Origin: Trichoderma breve
Lineage: Eukaryota > Ascomycota > Sordariomycetes > Hypocreales > Hypocreaceae
Length of the DNA stretch: 64,000 bases
Assembly: GCF_028502605.1 (NCBI RefSeq)
Contig: NC_079233.1
Coordinates: 5,704,001-5,768,000, forward strand
Reading direction: 5' to 3'
The notes under the pieces were generated by a model that worked only from the letters and a program-made list of their open reading frames with translations, made no database searches and was not told the origin of the DNA. The position numbers were made by a program, and so were the translations under genes. This document shows, piece by piece, positions 59,358 through 64,000 of this stretch. Numbering within the stretch: position 1 is the first letter of the stretch; each line of letters opens with the position of its first letter.

Positions 59358-61702
59358 TTTGGCGGATTGATGTTGCGCTGAATATGAAATATCGCAGCTA
59401 GTGGCTCCGTAGGTGTTTTGAGGTCTGCTCGATGCGGATGCTCGGATAGCGATGACGCCGATTTTTGGAATCTGCGCTTTGCAAGATAGAGAGAGAGAGA
59501 GAGGCGCAGAAGATGGCAGTTGAACTCGTATAGAGTGAACAAGTGTTTTAGCGGGTGAGATGTGAGTGTTTTGAGGGTAAAGAGAAGGGTCTGAAAAAGA
59601 GGGCGCAGGCCGGTATTTAAGTCGAAGCCCAACTATGGAGGACGAATGCTATCTCGATGAAAGTTCCCGGTTGCCAGAGGTGATGAAGCCTTATAGTTTT
59701 TGTCCATATATGAAATATCCTATCGCTAAAGTCAAGTTCGTGTGGGCTTTTGAAGGTTGAACTCGATTTGGGTTCTCCGGTGAAAGTAAAACAAAAGCCG
59801 TTTGAATAACTCGGTGTATTCAATCGCAATGAGTTCCGGCGGCGAAGGAGTAAAAGCTACCACAAAGTAGCAACACCGCAATAGGCGCAGCAACACGAAA
59901 AAAATCTCTTTAGCTACAAAATGCAGCGACACTGCAAAATGTATGTGCGAAAAACGGTTTGTCCGGGATTACACGAGGATGGAGGGGAGAGGGGAAGCGG
60001 GAGACTTTTAACCTGGGAGCTGTTCCCACCACGAGGCCAAGAAGCTTTTGGCTCACCAACATAAACATCCACGCGGCCTGCTGGAGGGGGAAAAAAGGTA
60101 CTTTGTCATCGGGATTATTGAGCATGCAGCCAACCAAGCCCCCCAAAAGTCACTTGTGTAATACCAATTCGAGGTACGGAGTATGTAGGGCCCCCAGTCG
60201 GGAAAAAGTGGCGAGGTCCTTGAGGCTGCGGCCATGTAAGTCGAGGGAACTCGAGGTGACCGACCTGCAGTAGTCGTCACCCATTCTCGCACACTATTTG
60301 ACTACCTAGTACTAGAATGACTCCCAACGGCTTCCCTTGCCCTCCTTCGTGTTCGGAATTTGGAGACAGGCGCCATAACGAGACTAGCCCTGCTTCAGTC
60401 TGGACCCTTTAGATCTGGGCTGGGCGGAGCTGACGGAGAAGCTGGCCATTCTTCGTTCCTCTGTCTCGGCCGGCTGAGCTGTCATGTGGAATCCAACGCT
60501 ACAATCAGTACAGCGCACAATGACGGATCATAATGGTGTAACAGGCTTGATTCGGAGACGCTGGCGAGCTAGACGCCTCCATCGCGGGAAGCTGGATTGG
60601 GGCTTGTTGGCTGCCATGAGTGTGAGCCACACGCCATGCAATACAGTGTCGAGATACCCTACTGGACTAACTCGCCGGCGCCTGACCGGTAATAGATCTA
60701 CCCGTTCTGATCTTGCATGGAGATAGACAAATACTACATGAGCCTCGCAGGAGAGCTATTGGACAAAAAGTGTTATAATTATCACACAGCTCTGCATGTA
60801 TGCTAAATATACCCAAACGTCGCTGATGAGCAACTGCTAGGTCTGACTGGATGTGCGTTCGGCCTTTACTGCTTTCATATCCCTTGTCGGTTCGCTGTCT
60901 CAATACGGGCGCCGGTACCCAAACAACAGAACTTGGTCTCGCACTGTCCGACTTCCTTATCTCGAGCTTCTTTTCCTTCACTTTCTTCTAGGCCATAAAA
61001 ACATTTACTTTTCCAACATACCGGGCCAGAAGCCAGAGGACCCTCAAAGAGGAAGCCCCCGTACCCACCGAAATTCGTGTAAAAAAACAGGGCGTTTGAA
61101 CTCTGCTTGTAGGCACGCAACAGCCAACACAGCCAAAGAAAAAACATGGGGAAACAAAACCGATGTGGACATTGGGGGCTGGTCACACACTTCCACAGGG
61201 GACCAGGCTTGCGCCACGTCTCTTCTCAGCGCCCAGGCGCAACTGTTAGCGCTCTGCGTCTTGGTTCAGCTTTTCACCCCGATCCTGGCATTCGACAGAC
61301 CGCCTTACATAGAAATGACATATTAATTCCTAATATCTTTCAGTACGACGGGAGGCTTGGATGCGTTGCGTTTCATCTGCGTCAGTGTGTCAGCCTCACA
61401 GTCGCTATTTTCGGCTGCCTTGGACCCAGCAGAAAAGCATTGATTGGTACCGGTACGCTGGAAAAAGTAAGATAAGGTGATACCGAGAGCTCATGCAGCG
61501 CGGCTTATGTAACAACATGCAAAGGGTGATTCTGGAAGGGTCCGGTATCTGTACTGCCTTGCACGATTTTCAGGGTAGCCAACACACGCAAAAACTCACT
61601 GCTTAGTAGTACCTGTACCTGGCAGGCAGAAGTGCAATACATCAACTTGATCATTTTTCAACATTGAACGCTCTCTTGGTGACAGCATCACCGCCTTGAC
61701 CG
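59358..61702. other. 2.3-kb divergent intergenic interval
   Basis: Promoters of pal1 (leftward) and usb1 (rightward). TACGGAGTA lies at 60175-60183. Short frames at 60853-61475 have no features of real proteins. Confidence 0.5.
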
Positions 61703-62745
61703 ATGGCTCTTGTCGACTACTCATCATCGTCATCGCATTCCGACAGCGAAAACGATGAAGCGCCATCGGCACCGCCAGCCAAGCGGCGTAAGCACTCGCC
61801 GGGCTCCGGGCCACAGCCCAACGCCCCGAGCGCTCCGTCCAGCTCCGAATCTGGGCTGCCACCCTTGCCCTCGGCATTCCACGACCTGTATGCGTCCACC
61901 GTCCGCCACAGCGTCGTCGATGATCCCGCGCTGCATCAGGGCCGCAAGAGACTGATTCCTCACGTCGTGGGCAACTGGCCCAGCCATCTGTACATTGAGT
62001 GTGAGTCCAATCAATAAAGCCCAGGCTGAGCTCGTATACACACGGCCGGAGCAGCTAACTCTTCTCTGCTCGTATAGGGCATCCACTGGCTGACCAGCAT
62101 GAGAAGCTGGTTCAATTGGTATGCAAGGTCAACGAGCACATTGGCAATCGAGCCAAGCTGCACAACTTTCTGACGAGTGACTTGGGGGCGCCCTTACCTC
62201 TCCACATTAGCCTGTCAAGGCCCATTTCCCTCAGCACCTCTAACAAGGACGTGTTCCTCGACAAGATCTCATCGGCCCTACATGCCAGCGCCGTGCCCCA
62301 GTTCTCTGTTAGCCCCAAAAGATTAAAATGGTATAAATCTCCTGATTCCAATCGCACATTTCTTGTTCTCCAAGTAGCAAGCTCGCAAGCTTCGAATAGC
62401 ACTGGAGCGCTATCGAATCCAGAGCTGATGCGGCTGTTGAGTGCTTGCAATGGCATGGTCCAGTCGTTCAACCAGCCCATTCTGTACCAGACCAAGGAGA
62501 CGGACTCTGCTGATGAAGCATTCCACATATCCATTGGATGGGCACTCGATCTCCCTGTGGATGAAGAATCCAATAAAGCTCTAGACGCGTTTGGAGATGA
62601 AGATTTCCATTTCGTCAAGTCGTGGAAGATTTCGGTGCCCGGGGTCAAGGTGAAGATAGGCAATGTCGTAAGCCACCTACCGCTGTCTACGGGAGCGGCT
62701 TCAACTGCTTCAAAGGGCCTATCAAAATCGCTCTTTGGACTCTAA
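61703..62745 (+). CDS. usb1: USB1/Mpn1 U6 snRNA 3'-5' exonuclease
   Basis: Two exons, 61703-62000 and 62078-62745, joined by a 77-nt intron (donor GTGAGT, acceptor CGTATAG), give 321 aa. USB1 is a 2H phosphodiesterase that trims the oligo(U) tail of U6 snRNA in the nucleus and stabilises it for splicing. Two HxS catalytic motifs are intact: H142-I-S144 in LHISLSRP and H249-I-S251 in FHISIGWA. The splice site completes the family segment [14 protein letters not shown]. The N-terminal 55 residues are a Ser/acidic region with a basic nuclear-localisation-like cluster ([10 protein letters not shown]). A Ser/Lys-rich end ([12 protein letters not shown]) closes the protein. Length and motif spacing fit the family, and the gene looks functional. 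Confidence 0.95.
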
Positions 62746-63837
62746 AGCCCTCAAGAGCATGGGCATACTTCATAAATAAGCTTGTTGGTATAGATAGATG
62801 ATAAGCATCTACGTGAGTATTGACATCACTTGGCGGGTCACTCGGAGCGTATAGAATGGTCTTTGAATATATTTACGCATCTTGCGCTCGAGGAAAAGTA
62901 TTATCAAATGGACTCCATACGAGACAGCAATAAACACCAAACTTTGAGCGTAGCAGGAATCTCGTTGTACAGCAGTTGTTATTCGAGGGATCTTCAAGCA
63001 TCACGGCATGTCGGCTAATTCCGTTCCATTAGCAGTTAATCCGGATGTGCTCCGGCCTCGGTACCACGTTGACGCTTGGGCGCTAATGGAGCTTGGGGGT
63101 ACTTGCTGTACAACGTTGTGAGAAGAAGACAATCCTTCTTTAACCGCCCTTAATAAATAAATGAATTAATATACATCTGCTTAATAGCACAAATCCTATC
63201 AGCTAATTTCAACACCCATCGCAGTATCTTTTCAAAATGGAGAGCAATGATGAAGAGGTAGAAACAACGACAGCGGTCAGATACGTCAAGACTGACCTTG
63301 CCCCCCTGTATTCTGTACCGCCAACGGAGCGGCGGGCACCCATGATTAGCGGGCCACGGACCAGGGGTCGATTTTTGGGCTTCCACGATTCGAGAACCAT
63401 CGCAAGCGCTAGATTTGTTTATTTTATCCCCCGTTCTTCCTCCCGCAACCCACCAGCCCAAGTCTCGTGCGCATTCTCTATTTGTTCGACCGTGATTCAG
63501 TCTTGCCCTTTCATCCTTGTTGCGCCTACCTTTGCAGCTTGCCGCTCGTGACTCACGCGCCACGCGACTCCGCCGTTCTTTCGATCTGCTAGAAGCTTCT
63601 CGCCCGCTTTGACTGATACGCCGTACCTCGTTCCCCTCGACTTTCACCGCAAAAAGAGGTCGAAGCCGAATTGTTTCATCATCTCGAGACGAATTACTCA
63701 ACAATTGGACAAACCTTGCGTGGTCTCTCCTTGAAAGGAACCCACTCAACTTTTACGACTTGTCAACAAACAAGGTCGCGCTACGCGGTGGACGCTTTGT
63801 GCTAGAGAAGCCAGGAAAAACTCTAAAAACTATCAAA
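62746..63837. other. intergenic interval upstream of cks1
   Basis: 3' region of usb1 followed by the cks1 promoter and leader. An ATG frame of 104 codons (63237-63551) on the plus strand and a 199-codon minus frame (63150-63749) overlap each other and show no protein-like features. If the leader of cks1 begins upstream of 63237, the plus frame would act as an upstream open frame. Confidence 0.45.
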
Positions 63838-64000
63838 ATGGATATCGACATGAGCCGGCGAAACAAGACTCCGCGTCCCCTGACAGACTCGGAACGAGCC
63901 CGACTTGAAGAGTTTGTAGATGCTATTCGATACTCTGAGAGGTGAGTCTTTGTGGGGAAAATCGCTATCGACTTCGGCTAGGAGGGAGGAGAAAAATACA
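63838..64000 (+). CDS. cks1: cyclin-dependent kinase regulatory subunit CKS1/Suc1 (partial, 5' exon)
   Basis: Exon 1 runs from 63838 to 63941 and ends with a canonical donor (GTGAGT); the rest of the window is intron. The 34 encoded residues MDIDMSRRNKTPRPLTDSER then ARLEEFVDAIRYSE match the start of fungal Cks proteins, small CDK-binding adaptors that recognise phosphorylated substrates in cell-cycle control. The start is the ATG at 63838; the frame is open further upstream but has only a TTG there. The core domain with the phosphate-binding site lies beyond the right edge, so the call rests on the N-terminal block alone. Confidence 0.87.

Noticed and set aside
63760..63837. N-terminal extension of cks1 to 63760
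   Set aside because: The extension starts at TTG and adds residues not found in Cks proteins; the ATG at 63838 gives the family start.
1..64000. Secondary-metabolite cluster, CRISPR array, transposon or viral insertion
   Set aside because: No synthase, tailoring, transposase, reverse transcriptase or integrase motifs, no regularly spaced repeats and no long terminal repeats were visible in any frame.

Overview
The window is nuclear DNA of a filamentous ascomycete, most likely a Sordariomycete of the order Hypocreales; a Trichoderma-like genome is my best guess and is inference only. The grounds are short GT-AG introns of about 50-100 nt, often with a CTAAC-type branch site, long gene-free intervals, intron-containing tRNA-Tyr genes, and protein families typical of filamentous fungi (an RlmA MADS factor, a Pal1 protein, a cytochrome-b5-fused fumarate reductase, an LMBD1-type transporter). 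No bacterial-type operons, CRISPR arrays, intact transposons, viral genes or secondary-metabolite cluster genes were seen.

Left part (1-17,200). A GUP1-type MBOAT acyltransferase runs off the left edge on the minus strand. Two lineage-type proteins of unknown function follow on the plus strand (3,401 and 8,675; the second appears to start with a 4-nt exon). Next come two tRNA-Tyr(GTA) genes with 13-nt introns, an RBR (RING-IBR-RING) ubiquitin ligase and an MFS hexose transporter, the last two on the minus strand. A 7.9-kb interval without a convincing gene lies upstream of the transporter.

Middle (25,100-46,980). This holds a soluble FAD fumarate reductase with a C-terminal cytochrome b5 domain, a secreted FAS1-domain protein, the cell-wall-integrity MADS-box factor RlmA/Rlm1, TFIID subunit TAF1 (with an unusually large third intron carrying a long open frame), a possible small two-exon gene at 43,683-44,063, and a secreted glycine/serine-rich protein with a GPI-like tail.

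Right part (48,170-64,000). This is a dense housekeeping block: an ANCHR/ZFYVE19-like protein with three MIM1-like motifs, an LMBD1-type membrane protein, CFT1/CPSF160 (mRNA 3'-end processing), the Pal1 morphology protein, USB1 (U6 snRNA 3'-end exonuclease), and the first exon of CKS1 (cyclin-dependent kinase subunit) at the right edge.

The genes are independent transcription units, not an operon. Shared themes are RNA polymerase II transcription and RNA processing (TAF1, CFT1, USB1), cell surface and morphology (GUP1, RlmA, FAS1, Pal1, the Gly/Ser-rich protein) and cell division (CKS1, ANCHR). Exon junctions were worked out by hand from splice signals, reading-frame continuity and family sequence. 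Total coding length is divisible by three for every complete gene listed. I did not find a clear new multi-gene system; the most interesting leads are in the findings.
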